Source: Porites lobata (taxonomy: Eukaryota; Cnidaria; Anthozoa; Scleractinia; Poritidae). Taken from it: 64,000 nucleotides of DNA. The notes under the pieces are model-generated. The model was not told where the DNA came from, did no database searches, and was given only the letters and a program-made list of their open reading frames with translations. This document shows, in pieces, positions 1-12,808 of this stretch. Both the position numbers and the translations under genes were made by a program. The stretch lies in the NCBI GenBank assembly GCA_942486035.1, contig CALNXK010000079.1, positions 1,373,001 through 1,437,000 on the forward strand. The letters run 5' to 3'. Position 1 is the first letter of the stretch. Each line of letters starts with the position of its first letter.

Positions 1-1316
1 CTTATCTGTAGCTTATCTCGGATATTTTAGTCTTATTGGGTATATTGTCCTTAAACGTTTGTCTGGAGTCACAAAGATGCGGCAAAAGCTTAAATTCCTT
101 TGCACGGAAAATCCGATGCTTGCAGTGTCGTGTCTAGTGCCTTTGTAAAAGGACAGCTAGCGCGTTTGCATCTTCACCTGAAATATTTGTGCCCGCCCTT
201 TAATATTATTTTAAGCAGGTATAAACCTCAGCTCATCGTATTGGGAGTTGACAGGGGAGTTGCATCAGAATTGTTCTTAGCGTATGAGTTTCTACTGTAT
301 CGGTCTCTCGCATTCCTTAATAGGTAAGTGAATTTATTGCCAAACAACAGTTCCAGTCAGTGAGATTATTTATGGGCGGAAATCTAGACGGTTCCTGTAT
401 CCGGCGCTCCTCCACTTCACTTATGCTGTCTAACAGAAGATGGGTTTGTCCATCTGAAAAGGTCAGCTTCAGTCAGGCCTACGGTCAAAATGTATCGAAA
501 GCAAAAAAGTGCTCTCTTATCGGTTCATGGCGTTTTCATGCAGGAGTGGATAGAAGCACAGCAAACAATGGAATCTGCTTGCTTTTTTTACGATACTATG
601 GATGGAACTTTAGCTTAACTGACTAAGCCATGGAGGGACTGTTCTCGAGACTGATTTAATATTTTCTATTTTTTACCTCATGTTCCTCATCAACAAATAT
701 ACTTTTCACTGCGGGTTTGTATTTTGCCTTTATTGCCACTAGTTAATTAGCTACAAGAGATAAAAGCGTGTCAGCTATGATTTCTTCGAAAGCTTAGAAA
801 TTCAAGCGTACTCTATTACAAAACCAAGAACCCTTTTGAAACGAAAATTTGTTTGAAAATTAGTTTTCAGCTGCTCTAATACACCATGAAAGTAAAATCT
901 CTGTAGGATCGATAGTTTTCTTCGGGTGCGGGAATGCCTTTGCTCGCGAAAGCGCGTGCCTTGTTGAAACTCCAAAAGAGAGGAAGAGCAAGTCAAAGGG
1001 AGCTTTCCTTCCTACCCAAAGTAAAATACTTAAATGACAATGACCGAGACCAGGATTTACGAGCCCGCGAGACAGAGCTCCCCACCCAGCCAATCCCTTG
1101 TTTTCTCTAAAACCGCTGGACGCCAACCTGGTTGAGATCTTTGTTATGATCTAAGGTCTTCGTATGTCCTCCTACCCAAAGGGTTGCTATTTCTACTCTC
1201 CCAAATCATGCTCTGTCATAAATCAAAGATGGCGGCTACAACAATGCGAACATAAACAAGCAGCTTTCGCCCTTCCAAAATATGCCGGCTCTGCAGGCTA
1301 ACAGGAGCTCAGCCTG
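1..1316. other. Non-coding stretch, no gene recognised
   Basis: Open frames here are short and show no recognisable domain, splice context or codon pattern. The one notable site is a perfect YY1-type motif, AAGATGGCGGC, at 1226-1236, which often marks animal promoters. No matching first exon was found beside it. Confidence 0.5.
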
Positions 1317-1972
1317 CAAGGGCGGAGCTACAGGTGGGGCAGGTGGGGGATTATTTTCCTCACCAACCTTCAACTTTGGGACGACTCAAAATTGCGCAGG
1401 CTGGGATATACATTAGTGTGGCAAGCTAAGATTCTTCGACCAGATGATCATACACTGTATGAGGCGATTTAATTCGTGAAAGAAATATTCTGTGATTTTA
1501 AAAATATAGGATCTTGATTCTGTCTGTGATTTTTATGGAGACGACTCTTGGAGGGCAATTCGCTGTTGCCAAAGCAAGAAACTCTCAGAAAGCAGCTTGG
1601 TACTGAGACAGACCCTGGATTGAACGATGTAGTGACGTATCTGAGACTCCCCAGTGCAGCTGTTGATTACTTCTCAGAAGTTTTAAACCTTGTGACTGTT
1701 TAATACTTCTTGTTGTACCTGCCACGAATGCTGTGAGTGAGCGTTCGGCCTCTGCCCTTAGAAGGCTCAAAACGTATCTTCGAACAACAACTGTGACGGA
1801 AGAAATATTGAATCACTGCATGTACTTAAATTTTCAAAACTTTCTGGGGGCGCATGGCCCCTGACCCTCCTAGCTTCTGGTGCCTTCGGCATTCATCATA
1901 AGCGCTGTCGCGCCAATATTACCCATATTTCCAGTTATGCCCCACCAAGGAAAAAATCCCGCGCCGCCCCTG
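1317..1972. mobile_element. Degraded hAT-like DNA transposon remnant
   Basis: The right end reads GCGCCGCCCCTG at 1961-1972, which reversed is CAGGGGCGGCGC, a typical hAT terminus. The left end CAAGGGCGGAGC at 1317 is a plausible degenerate partner. The bases GCCTG occur just outside both ends, compatible with a worn target duplication. The interior holds the C-terminal part of a hAT transposase (listed separately). The left boundary is uncertain, and most of the transposase is missing, so this is a deleted, immobile copy. Confidence 0.45.
1620..1841 (+). pseudogene. hAT transposase C-terminal dimerisation region, broken
   Basis: Conceptual translation of 1706-1841 gives a segment with the pattern PATNAVSERSxSALRRLKTYLR followed by a helix, the conserved C-terminal dimerisation motif of hAT-family transposases (hATC). 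The preceding part (1620-1700) reads as an amphipathic stretch ending SEVLNLVTV that fits the region just before this motif, but in a different frame. A frameshift therefore lies at about 1700-1706. The N-terminal zinc finger and the catalytic core are absent. It is a relic of a DNA transposon and not a host gene. The family call is secure from the motif; the subfamily is not. Confidence 0.75.
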
Positions 1973-2502
1973 GCCTGGTGCTAATATTTGCTAATTTAAT
2001 CTATGGGGGTGGGCGCTTATATGGTGAAGGGCACCTATGAGAGCGTTGGCACTTAGCCGTATTCCTTCCCTGCTAGGAGAGGCCTCTTTTCCGCGGTATT
2101 CGGCGCAAGAGGCCTCTGAACGGGGAACCGTTTTCCGGAATGTTCCGAGTACTCAAAATTCGAAGAAACAGTGGAAACGGGAAGATGTTTGTTATAGATC
2201 GTAATGCAATAGATCTCAAGTAGTGACCTAACCAAATTAGGTTTTAATTTCCTTTTTTTGCTGGAGGAGAAAATTTCTTGATGGAGTCAAGTTGAGCCAT
2301 TTTTGTCGAAACATTCTGGGGTCATTAAAAAACTAACAGCAGTGATAAACATTGTGAAAAAGGGGCACGTGCCCCTTCTCCGTTTGAATGGTCACGATTA
2401 CCTCATTGAACAAAAATCCACGTAGCATACGATGTTCTCCCTTATGTGTACAGTTGTATAATTGTCTCTACTCTCAAAAAAAAAAACTGAATAAATAAAT
2501 AA

Positions 2503-2542
<40 letters not shown>

Positions 2543-3590
2543 TAAAACAATTATGAGAACACGATTTTTTTTCTGTTATAAATTTTTCTCTCTTTTTTCA
2601 TTTTTATTTTCATTTTCATTTTGGAACGTTACATTTGCGTGACCTTCAAAATTGCATTTCGAAATATACATTAAATGCATGATCAGATGTTTTATTCGAT
2701 CACGTTCGAATTATCTGCGTTTGTAAATACCTTTGTGAGTCATAGTAAATAACAAACTTTTAGCCTCTATTTCGCGTAATAAAATATTGACCAAGTTCCT
2801 CCTGCCTTTAAAAACAAAGTTTTGGCATTTTATATTCTGATATTCTACTCCGGAAGTCGAACATGTTCGAGGAAACAATGAAGTTACGTGACCTGCGGAT
2901 GGGCGGTGAGCTGGCGGGAATGACGCTTACGTTAAATGCATGTAAACAAAACGACAATCGACAAATTTATTTGACTTTTTATCCTTGTTTGGCTTTAAAA
3001 AGTGTTGTCAGTCTTTTTTAAAGTGTACTTAACACGTAACGTTTTAGCTGTTTGCTTATACACCACTTTGTAGACTCGCTCTGGCGTGTCTAAAATCTCG
3101 TGACATTTAAACACTGAAGAATTTTCTCGTGATTAACGCAATGAATGAAAAAGACTCAACAAATTTTACTATTCTGGAGTGCGTTTTCACAATTGCCGAT
3201 ATTTTTCTATGCAAATTGAAGCACAACTTGCGTAGTGAATTACGCAACGCATTCCACTCTGACCAGGTGGAACAGGAAAACCATTGGATTTTATCATAAG
3301 CTTTGGGTGGATCTCATAACACATCGGAAAGGCCGGTAATACGAACATTGGGTATTAACTACAAGAAACTAGAGTTTTCATTAATTACGTGCTTGAAGTC
3401 AAGAAATCAATCGCAAGCAGAGGCAAAAAGATCTAAAACTATCTTTGTGCGAGCGTGACAGCTGATTAGCAGGAAACAGATAACAAGCCTTTATCACTGG
3501 TATATAATTATAGCAATCAGCAGTGAGAATGCGACTTGTAACTGAGAAATATAATCGTAACTTATTTATTGCAGAAAGCATTGACGTAGA
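1973..3590. other. Non-coding stretch upstream of the small two-exon gene
   Basis: No supported gene. It contains an AAT microsatellite (2505-2540). Near the end, a TATA-like run (tatataatta, about 3501) and a polypyrimidine-AG (3562-3574) lie shortly before the candidate start codon at 3591, so a promoter or a 5' UTR splice acceptor is possible. Confidence 0.4.
2505..2540. repeat. AAT trinucleotide microsatellite
   Basis: About twelve uninterrupted AAT units, flanked by an A-rich run. Confidence 0.9.
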
Positions 3591-3647
3591 ATGGAGGGAG
3601 CAGGCTCGGTTTTAAGAAACTCGTCTATGATGAAGAGATACGCACAG
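3591..3647 (+). CDS. Candidate first coding exon of a small unknown protein
   Basis: The ATG at 3591 opens 19 codons (beginning MEGAGSVLRN, ending MKRYAQ). They run exactly into a consensus splice donor, CAG|gtaagat, at 3648. The exon length is a multiple of three, so the intron is phase 0. That matches the acceptor at 6841-6842, after which an open frame starts at a codon boundary. Joining the two gives a protein of 109 residues. A polypyrimidine-AG just upstream of the ATG may mean that a 5' UTR exon lies further left. No family is recognised. The call rests only on frame and splice-site agreement. Confidence 0.45.
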
Positions 3648-6600
3648 GTAAGATTTCATAAGTTATAAATTCCGACACTCTCTGTATTAATGATTATTTT
3701 TAAAACAATTTTTGAAGTCTATGAAGTAAACCTGGGAATTCGTTGTTGGCTAGCGTGCCCCAAACAGCGGGACAAACAAATCTCGGTTCATTTCATCTCC
3801 ACTGTCAAATTTTAACCAAAATCAGATCAAACAACAATTGTGATTAGATCTGTGTGGAATTTTAAATAAACGTAACCTTACGGGCAAATGTTTTGCAGTT
3901 TTCCGGGTGGAAGGGAATTCCAAACACGTGGTATCATGAGTTGTTTATATAAGAACTGTTTTTACAGAATTGTTTGAGCATTTCCCCTGAAACCTTTTAA
4001 CCTGGGAGAGATGCACACATTCTTTCGGTGGAAATCTGAACAGGTATATAGGTTAAAAAGAATCCTCCTTTCTCACTGTTGAAATGCCTTTATATGGCGG
4101 GGATTGGAAGAACACAATAGAACGGTAAATTGTGTTCGTGACCGTGGACACGCCCTTATTAAGAATTCAGTCAACTCGTGACAGAGGCGGCCCGAATGTC
4201 TTGTATGTATACCTAAGACACAAAGTTCCTTCATCATCTGATCCTTGGTCATCGCTAAATCAGCAGTTGAAGATTTTAAAGGAAAGCTGGATAATTGTAA
4301 GTTATCAGAAATATGCAACATTTCACGTAGACACAGTGTTCTTAGAGTGTTTTATTTATCATGCTGTGCGGAGTTAAGCTTGCGCAACAGTTTTCCTGTC
4401 ATCCTGCCTGGGATAATAAAAACATAGAGCTATGGATGTTTTTAGTCATCTGAAGGAATACCTAAATCAAGCCAATTTATTACGTAACGGTGAGCAAAAT
4501 ATGAGCTGATATTTCTGAAATGATGCTGACAAAAGCAGGTTCTTTTTGAGGATATTACAAGAGTTACAAGGAAGTAAGGTCGACAAGCCAGTCAAGTTGT
4601 TATTGATATGATTTCATTTACTAAATTAATTGCAAAATCCTGTGAGTTAAGCATCTCTCTGCCCCTACCACATTTTAAATTAAGAGTGCCGATTCATGCT
4701 GCACCTATAAATTGGAGAGAGATGAAGGTGAGGTTTTTCGTCCATGAAAGCCCGAGGATAGGACCAAAGGAAACGAAAATAGAGGCTGATCTCAGGTTTA
4801 GCGTGAGGTGGCTAGCAAAGATTTTCTCGTTACTGTTAATCCCAGTAAGGAGAGACTTGCTTTGGATCACCACTAGTTTGCTTGATAAAAGAGAATTAGG
4901 GATTTAGTCAGTTCTAGTTTACAGACTGGACGATTGCTCGAGAGAAGAGATTTGTAATTGTACTCAAGTACGTTCTTTTTGCACCCAAGGTCACGTTGCG
5001 TGACATGTAAGCTTTTAAAGGAAATTGACGTGTACTCGGTGTACTCCGGTTATAACATTGACTGAAATAATTCATATCGTCATAGCTGAAGGATATCCTT
5101 TTGTACCCGCACTGAAGCGAGTTCCGGATGAGCGGAGGAAATTCTTTAAGTCTTTGCATTGACCTCCCTGATTCGGCGATTTATTACCTTTGAATAACTA
5201 AAACAATTCCGACGTAAATATCGGTCAATTTGGCATTTTCGTCGAGCAGACAAAGAGCAACTCTTTGCAGGACAGGAAACATTATAGCGTACTTCCGGTA
5301 ATCCTTAACAGTTCATCTTTTTCAGTAAGGTACCGCAGAAATATTTGACATTTTTAACCTAAAGAAAAATTAAAGTTGTCATAAAATTGAAAGAAACCTT
5401 GCTTTTTTAAAACCAAAGAAGGGGTAGCTATTTTATACACCTAGTGATAAGCTAAGTTTTTTTTTTCTGACACAAAAAAATGCAGTTCATTGATATCAAG
5501 TATTTGAATGATAGGAAATTTCCCATTAAATTTTAAGGACGTTTTTCTTGCAAAGTGTGCGCTGCTAGCTGGACCAATAACCTTTAAATGTTTGGGAGGA
5601 GGAAAAGAAATCGATGATACTTTTCCTTATTACTTAGTCTCTTAGGAATTTTCTTAGTCATTCATAAAAAGTATCTGTTTCCGTGACCGATAAAATGTCG
5701 GTTTCGCTGCACGAAAGATTTTCTCTGTCGCGAGCTTTTCATGCGCGCAAATTGAAGTGTTCCATTAATAGACTGATGTACTTTCTGGAGACAAATGTTT
5801 GGCCCCACTAATATTTTTTGCAACATTTCGAGAAATTAGGATTAAGTCCGCCCTTTTTAGCTTCGCCAACTTGCAGCGATTTAGTTGCAATTTCCATCAC
5901 GAATCAAAGAGAATGGAAGAAAAAAATATTAGAAAAAAATTTCCTATACATTGCACGCACCCTTGTCACCGCAGGGCCAAAAAATTCCGCACTCCAAAAG
6001 CTGAGAAAAGGCTCTTGCCGATCGCGTGAGCAGCCTTATCGGCGTAAATGTTGCCGGTAATATACAGCCATTATGCCATATTTGGGCATAACCATGTCAA
6101 CGAAAAAGGAATAGCGACCCAGTGGAATTTAAACACGCTTAACAATTCTCAAATGACAAGCACGCCCTGTCTTAGTGGCAAAAAAGGTAGTTCTCGAAGC
6201 ATGTTTTGTTTCTAAGGAAAATACGACTTTTTTAAGTCGATGACGGAATATTTTTTTAAAGCTGTATGGCGCCCCACGTCTAAGGGCTCCTCCAGTGCGT
6301 AATACAAGATGGCGGCGAGGTAGTATGACGTAGTCAACGTGTGACGTCACAAAAGAGAGCCTTATTAACCTTTGTCGCTCTAGGGCAATATTGAATTGTG
6401 CTCCATCAATCCATCTGTTGTTCTCAGTGGTGGTTACCGTAAATAGTTACTCAAGGGTGTAATCGTAATCAACACACTATTTTGGTTTTCGATATCAACG
6501 GGAATTTTAGTCAGTTGTGCGCTGTGGTCAAGGCGATAGTGCATCGTAAGGACAGATCGCTAGCTTGACACGCGAGAAACAAAAAAAGGAACCCGCCTAG

Positions 6601-6842
6601 GACATCTTTACAGAGGTGAATAGTGCGTTTGCTGACTTTTTTTTCTAATCTCTTTGTCTGTGTTTGAGTTTTTTTTAATTATTCAGGGCTTATTGCGTGT
6701 AGAAAAACAAGTCTGCGGCGGTGTAACTCAAGTGAAACTTGTTATGCGCAAAGGCGATCGAAGGTTAAAATCGGCGAAGTTACGGGGCAAAGTGTGGATT
6801 TGATGCTCACTGTAACTTATTACGTTTTTGTCGTTATTTCAG
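3648..6842 (+). other. Probable 3.2 kb phase-0 intron
   Basis: It starts gtaagat and ends with a T-rich tract and cag (tcgttatttcag, 6831-6842). No convincing coding region lies inside. It contains a promoter-like cluster at 6306-6350, so the second exon might also be expressed from an internal promoter. Confidence 0.4.
6306..6350 (+). promoter_or_regulatory. Promoter-like cluster: YY1 motif and palindromic CRE
   Basis: A perfect YY1 consensus AAGATGGCGGC (6306-6316) is followed by a half CRE (TGACGTAG, 6326) and a full palindromic cAMP-response element, GTGACGTCAC (6341-6350). In animals both motifs concentrate close to transcription starts. The cluster lies 0.5 kb upstream of the exon at 6843 and would fit an internal promoter or the 5' end of an unseen transcript. 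Direction is not determined because the CRE is symmetrical. Confidence 0.4.
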
Positions 6843-7115
6843 ATGCCTGAATTCACGCGAGATAACTGTGCACCCTTGGGGCAGGAATTTTTTGATTCGA
6901 TGGACCGTGTAGACGAAGGTGCATTAGCAAGACTTATAGTGGAGATGCAGCTAAATAAACTGCAGGACTTGCCAGATCTTCGCACGTTATTCTTCAGAAG
7001 AAAACAACAGCAAATGAATTACGTTGCGTCGCAGTACGGTAGGATTCCAGCTTACAGAGCCGTACAGCAACAATATACACCCGTGCGAGGAAAGCCATGG
7101 GCTATGCACGCTTGA
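6843..7115 (+). CDS. Last coding exon of a small unknown protein
   Basis: Ninety codons plus a TGA stop follow a strong splice acceptor (polypyrimidine then cag). The product begins MPEFTRDNCAPLGQEFFDSM. It continues with a predicted amphipathic helix (ALARLIVEMQLNKLQ, about residues 30-44 of the exon), a basic FFRRKQQQ patch, and a tyrosine, glutamine and proline-containing tail ending RGKPWAMHA. There is no signal peptide, membrane segment or known domain. With the exon at 3591-3647 the protein is 109 residues and basic toward its end. The ATG at 6843 could itself serve as the start if only this exon is used. Open length, amino-acid composition and splice context are better than in neighbouring random frames, but the function is unknown. 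Confidence 0.5.
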   Translation: MPEFTRDNCAPLGQEFFDSMDRVDEGALARLIVEMQLNKLQDLPDLRTLFFRRKQQQMNYVASQYGRIPAYRAVQQQYTPVRGKPWAMHA

Positions 7116-8921
7116 AATTTTACGGTTGGTTGTCAAGGAACTATGCTCTCTAGAGTGACCTTACAAAGCTGAAATGACAGATATGATGTATATAGAACGA
7201 AGAGACAGTATTTATGTGGAAGAGAAATCACATGTAACACTACAGCGGGACTGTACTGTTCGTTGCCAGCACGCAGAACTTAATTATGCATCGACAAACC
7301 GATATCTTCTTCCAGGAGAAAAACACAGATATCTGTGCGTGATTCAAGGGCCATTTTAAAAATTAAATTTCTTAAATCTCTAACATAATATTCCTAGATG
7401 AGACCGCAGAGAGGACAAAGGGCTCTACTTCGAATATTCAAATATCGCTTAGATTAAACACAACGAAAATAATTTTTCAGTAAACGCCTTTGTTTCTTAA
7501 GAAAAAAAGCCGGTAAAAAACATCGCTATGTACAGAAAAAGCAATTAATTTAAAGACCGTATTTTTGTGAAGTTCGAGAAAAAAAGTTATGAAAGGAAAT
7601 TAAGAACCAAGCACACTCAACAAAATTCATTAAGTTTGGTAATATTCTCATGTGCGTGACAAAAAAGAAGAAATTATTTACAGATGTAAATTTAAGTAAG
7701 ATTTGTATATAGCAGAATAGAAATTAAAAAAGATTTGCATAAAACTGAACTGTACGCAGCTGCCTTCCATTGTAACCGAACAAGACTCCCTTCAATCGCT
7801 TTTTAAATTAAGCCTGTGTGGTTTGAACGAGCCAACGTGAGCAGATGATTTCAGGGCAAAACATATTGAGAAATATTTTTAGGCCAGAAAAAAAATCCTT
7901 AATGGAGTGCTAATTTAAAGACCTTAGACACCCGAGTATCGTGAATTGGTGGTCTCCTGGTTCACTATATAGGATCGAGATTAATTGCAAGCATTTTGAA
8001 CGTCGATTCATTTTATTTTATTGGCACTGAAAGGACTTAAAATTTTTAAAACAAAAAATACTGACCTACGGTTTATTTCCGACCACCATGAATGACAAAG
8101 CAGTTGTTATACAGAGTTGTTCGGGACACTCGTAAACTAACAATGCATGCACTCAATGAAAGAAAATCATTTGCAACGCTCCATAGAGTCGCGCATTGTT
8201 GGTGGATTTTAAAATCTTGGAAAATCTAACAGCTCGGTTAAATTTCTAAAGAGAGGTGACCTGTGCCAGCTCAAAGCGGGCCGATATTGTGGTCAATGTA
8301 TCGGCTATCAAAGCCTCAGTGGCACGCATTTTTTCGTGTCCGCTAGGGCTGTCATTTTGAAAGAGTCTTGAAACGCCTGACCTCGCTGAGACAATTAATC
8401 TTATACGGAGCCTTTCTTTCGTTTGTCAATTTTTTTTGTAAGCCGTCAGTTTGGAAAGTAATAAAAACGCCAGGACAATTAATTCTGCATTAAGAAGAGC
8501 GCTTATCAAAATAGGTCATTAAGTACAGTCTAATTGTGTATCAAAACTGGAAATGTACTCTCCAGAAGGTTTTACATGTGACCGATTTCCGCCCAAGAAA
8601 AGAGAATTTACTTTTGATGCATGACTTATGAAGCCTTCTGCGACAGAGAAAGAAAAAGAAGGGAAAGTTTTGGTGTATAACCGGCGGCGTACCATGTTTT
8701 GTGTACTGATAGATGATAAAACCTATTATCCTCTTCAGTTAAGCGTATCGTTCCTACATTGTAGATTTTAAACCTTTCATATGCTTGAAATCAAATTAAC
8801 CCCGCGGAGCCCACCATTTTCGGCTCACCGACTAAAGCATTTACTGCTTGTTGTTGGAAAACTAAGGAAAAAAATAACTAGAAGAACCCTAAATCGTGCA
8901 GTTCAGCATTCTCAGTGATAC
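7116..8921. other. 3' UTR candidate and non-coding sequence
   Basis: An AT-rich stretch after the stop at 7115. A 61-codon open frame at 7174-7359 has no features and lies where a 3' UTR is expected. No gene or structured repeat was recognised up to the element at 8922. Confidence 0.4.
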
Positions 8922-9291
8922 TAGGGAGCTTAAGCAACAACGTCGACGACGGCTACGAAAACGTCACTTATAAAGTGAAGTCGCGCTGCTTCAAACTTCA
9001 TTGCGCTTACTCTATCTCGTTCCATTGGTCAAATTCTGGCAATTTTTTCCTGGAGCTGAATTCTAAAAGAGCGTAACGAAGTTCAAGGAAAGAAAAACAA
9101 AGTCGTCCGTGTTCACGTTCTCTTCAATGTACGTGAAATTAGGCATTTTCACGTCGCAGTCGTAAAGTGACAGAAAAGAAATGTACAAAAAGGCGTGATG
9201 CACGTGCGGAGTTGTTTTTTTACCAATCTAAACCTATATGCTGTTTTGCCGTTCTCGTTGACATCGCCGTCGTCGTTGCTTAAGCTCCCTA
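8922..9291. mobile_element. MITE with GGGAGCTTAAGCAAC inverted ends
   Basis: The left end TAGGGAGCTTAAGCAACAAC and the right end GTTGCTTAAGCTCCCTA are inverted copies, with GTCGTCG-like continuation on both sides. The element is about 370 bp, has no coding capacity, and is flanked by TA on both sides, as for Tc1/mariner-type insertions. The autonomous partner cannot be told from this copy. Confidence 0.7.
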
Positions 9292-9452
9292 TGCTACTAA
9301 TTGAACATCATAAGAAAACTAGTAGTCGCAATGCCTGATAGTGGAAATAACATTCTGCCGTTATCGCCATGTACTTATGTGGGTAACCGCAATACAGATT
9401 ACTTGAATACGAGATAGATACTTACAGCGCAGTATAGGTAGTACGTTAAGAT

Positions 9453-9480
9453 CAAGAGAGAATGAAATCATTCTCTCTTG
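9453..9480. repeat. Perfect 13 bp hairpin
   Basis: CAAGAGAGAATGA and its exact reverse complement are separated by two bases. The right arm with following bases (tcattctctcttggtta) recurs at about 10034-10050, so this is probably part of a small dispersed repeat and not a terminator. Confidence 0.6.
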
Positions 9481-12400
9481 GTTAAGATTTATTGAATGCG
9501 TGCTGATGAACATGAAAACAACGTCGTATATAGATAGTCACATTTGTATAGCACATATAATACAGTAGAGTAGAAACTCAGTGATATTCATTTAAATGGT
9601 TTCCTGGCAGTCGTTAAGTTTTATGACATTGACAATTTGATGCCGGGTTTGCAAGCACCGGACGCAAATGTTTAAGATCTATAAGTAATTTTTCGACGAT
9701 GCTTCTCATGCTAGCATCCTTTCCGTCCTTGTCATAAATCCTAGAGACCTACTATCAGTCCCGCTTGTAAGTTGATATTTGACTCTGAAACAACATTGTT
9801 AGGTGTGGGTGGAAGGAGGGAAGGCAGCTTAAGTCTACTGACGAAGTGTTTCAATTGTTGTTGAGGATTGTAGCGGGTGTTTGCCGTTTTTCTCAGTTGC
9901 ACTCTGAAGGGCGTTTCTTCGCAATTGATGTGTCTCCCCTTTAAGGAGTGGCTGGTCACGGCACGCTAAGATTTTGTCAATTTCTAGCGGCTGTCATCTT
10001 GGTATTTTTTTCAGTTATTACAGCAAGAGAAGGCTCATTCTCTCTTGGTTACAGACCATATGTTGCAGTGTTTCATTGTGACCATGGTAGGAAACTTCAA
10101 ATCTTGAAAAACAGACAAAATGTTCTGTGCTGACGTACATGCTCACATTCACACAACAGAATATATAAAAAACAACTGATAGACTTGATGTTCAGTCCCC
10201 CACAATTAAAGGATCTCGTCAAGTCATTGAAATGGAGGGTCTATGTTCAAGTTAATCTCAGACCCAAAAGCTTTAATTTTACAATATTCTATATCATATA
10301 CGCCCTTATCGATTCACAAATGAGGTATATTAAAGGAGATAGCTCTTTTTCTGTCTCGCCTAACAAGGAGGACAGTTATTGAATGTGGCGAGATTTTAAA
10401 TGCCGGAGAGACCAAGAAAAACTGAGAACAAACTCGTGAAGCGTGATTCTTCTGAACGGATAATGGGTGGATAGGCAAACGTTATACCAATTATCCTCTC
10501 TCGATGGACATGAAATACGAATACCGCATCCGAAATAAAAACCAAAGTGACTTGCCCAAGTCGCATTGCATTGGTTTGACGAAGTGCGAAATAGTAGCCG
10601 GGCCGAAGTCTAAACGACGAGGAAATCGCGGACGGAAGAAGCTGTTACCAGTGCCGCCAAAATTAGAGTCGCTTTCAAACGATTTTTTGCTTTCCTTGTT
10701 TTATGGAATAAAGAGCAGTTAATAATGATGGCTGTCATGAGTTTATCGCTACCTTTAATTTTGGTGGCCGCGGAAATATTTGAAATACGCGCCTCCTTGG
10801 ATTAAATCGGCAACACCCACAACCCGTACCTTCTCGCGCCTCTTGAATATTTAAACCCATCTTCCTTTGCCGCCTTATGAATTCAGTCACCATTTTTTTT
10901 TTTGCCAAAGTCGATTTAATCTTAGTGTAAGGACATAATTTTCATGAATTCATAATGAGGGTAGCTGCGATCGTAGGTTCTAGTTTAGTGGTGGATCCAG
11001 GGGTATGGATTCCCAAAGAAAAAACCTATGAAATTGTTGCCACTTAAAGTTCGTACGCCTAAAAATCTACCCTCTTGACGTTTACTAAAAAAAGTATTGT
11101 GTAACTCCATAAGTGGGGAGCTTTAATGACGTAAGCAGAGTTTGGGCTTCCTTAGTAACACATTCCTTGAACCGGCCACAGAAACTAGTATGATGCACCG
11201 TTTAGAAATGCAGGGTTAGAAAAGAGAATTTTCTGCTTTTTTGAATCCCAGCAAAGCACGCTGTGGTAGGAAAGGCTTCGGTTGAAATTGTTCACAACAG
11301 TCGATAACTGCCACCTGTTAAAGTGCGATATTTCAGAATTGGTTGATGAGCAACAGCTTAATTTTAAGTGCAACCTCCTCGCTAGCAGGAATCAAAATAT
11401 GGTGTCTTAGTTCCGGCACAGGTGAAAGTGAAAGTTAATACCAAGGGAGGGTTACTTCCTTCTGTTTTGAGGCGCGGTATGGTCCGGGATTGTTGAAAAA
11501 ATATCCTGAAATCTTAGTCTGAGTGTAGCAATTTCGCATCCGTACATTGGTTGTCTTCGTTGTCTCTTGCACGCGGTTGCCCATTCATATCACTTTTTAC
11601 ACACGTGCTTCAAACGGTCACTTCTAACTGCTTCAATAACTGAACTGTATACTTTGTGAAAGACACTGCAAAACTACCTTAGGTAAGCCAGCTTTTTGAG
11701 AGCGCATTACTGACTCAGATGTTTTCACGCACGAAAATTTGGCTCACTCTTGCTTACATGAAGTCACTGAGATTTGTAACTACAGGTGTTTAGCAGTAGT
11801 TGGTATTTCAAAGACCTTTAATTCCATAAGAATTCCAAACGCTGATCCAAGTATGGAAATAACTTGTAGTTTGCTTACTATTAAAGATATTTCGTAGCCA
11901 CTTTGCCGAGAAACCTATGTGATTGAGAAAAACAAGGTCGGTAATTCATGGATGCCAGGGATATCAGGAACTTTTGAAAGGATCTTTTGAATTTCCACCG
12001 TAATCTTTGATAAGGCTCGCTTGGTTAGAAGCCATTTCCTAGAAAAACGCGCCGGAAACGAAATATAACCATTAAAGCGAGCACTACAAGTACTGCTACA
12101 GGACACTGACCAGGGATACTTACCATTCACATAGGGAAACCGGAAATTCTTTTTAAAAAATCAAATATTTTGCGCCATCCATTAATGGGCTGGGCTGTGA
12201 TTTGAGGTTATATAGTTTTTCTACTTTTTTTCGGCGGATCTGGATATGCTTTGTAGCGGGTCCTCCTCCAACAACATTTGCATGCACGGCTTGCCTGGCC
12301 AACACCTCACGCATGCGCATAGCCACATCACTTTCGTACCGGAATCGCGTTTTGTTTAGGTCTGAAACTTGTATCAAAGATTGCTTTTACGAAATGGAAC

Positions 12401-12808
12401 ACGAATTTCAGTTTGGAATATTCCGTCCGGAATAAAGAAAACGGGAGCACATTTTAACCTGTTCCGTTGGTCCTGGAAATTTTCTGCTGGAACGACCCAG
12501 AAAGTCGTGACTTTCCAGCTGCGATTTTCTGGAAACCTTTTACAACTGGTAAATAACCTCGGTCTTATAATAATAATTTCTCAAGTTGAACTCCGCATCT
12601 TGTTTGGCTGTGGGGAAATCTTAAAAGAGATTCCAAATATGTAACTGTGAGAACTATTTAAAAAAATATGTTAAAAATATCCTGCTATAAACGTGCGTGA
12701 TGTACATAAAGACTTGGCAGCGATTACGCACACTTTATCTCTGCATATTGGCCCACTAAGATGTGAAGTGCAAACACTCTCAAGTAAATAAATCGACATC
12801 TGTTTGTT
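9481..12808. other. Non-coding stretch, no gene recognised
   Basis: Open frames of 60-90 codons occur on both strands (for example 9741-9959 minus, 10504-10722 plus, 12153-12377 minus). None has a recognisable domain, paired splice sites or a partner exon. Nothing was annotated. Confidence 0.4.

Noticed and set aside
12153..12377. Minus-strand 74-codon frame
   Set aside because: Composition looks coding-like but there is no partner exon, domain or paralog in the window.
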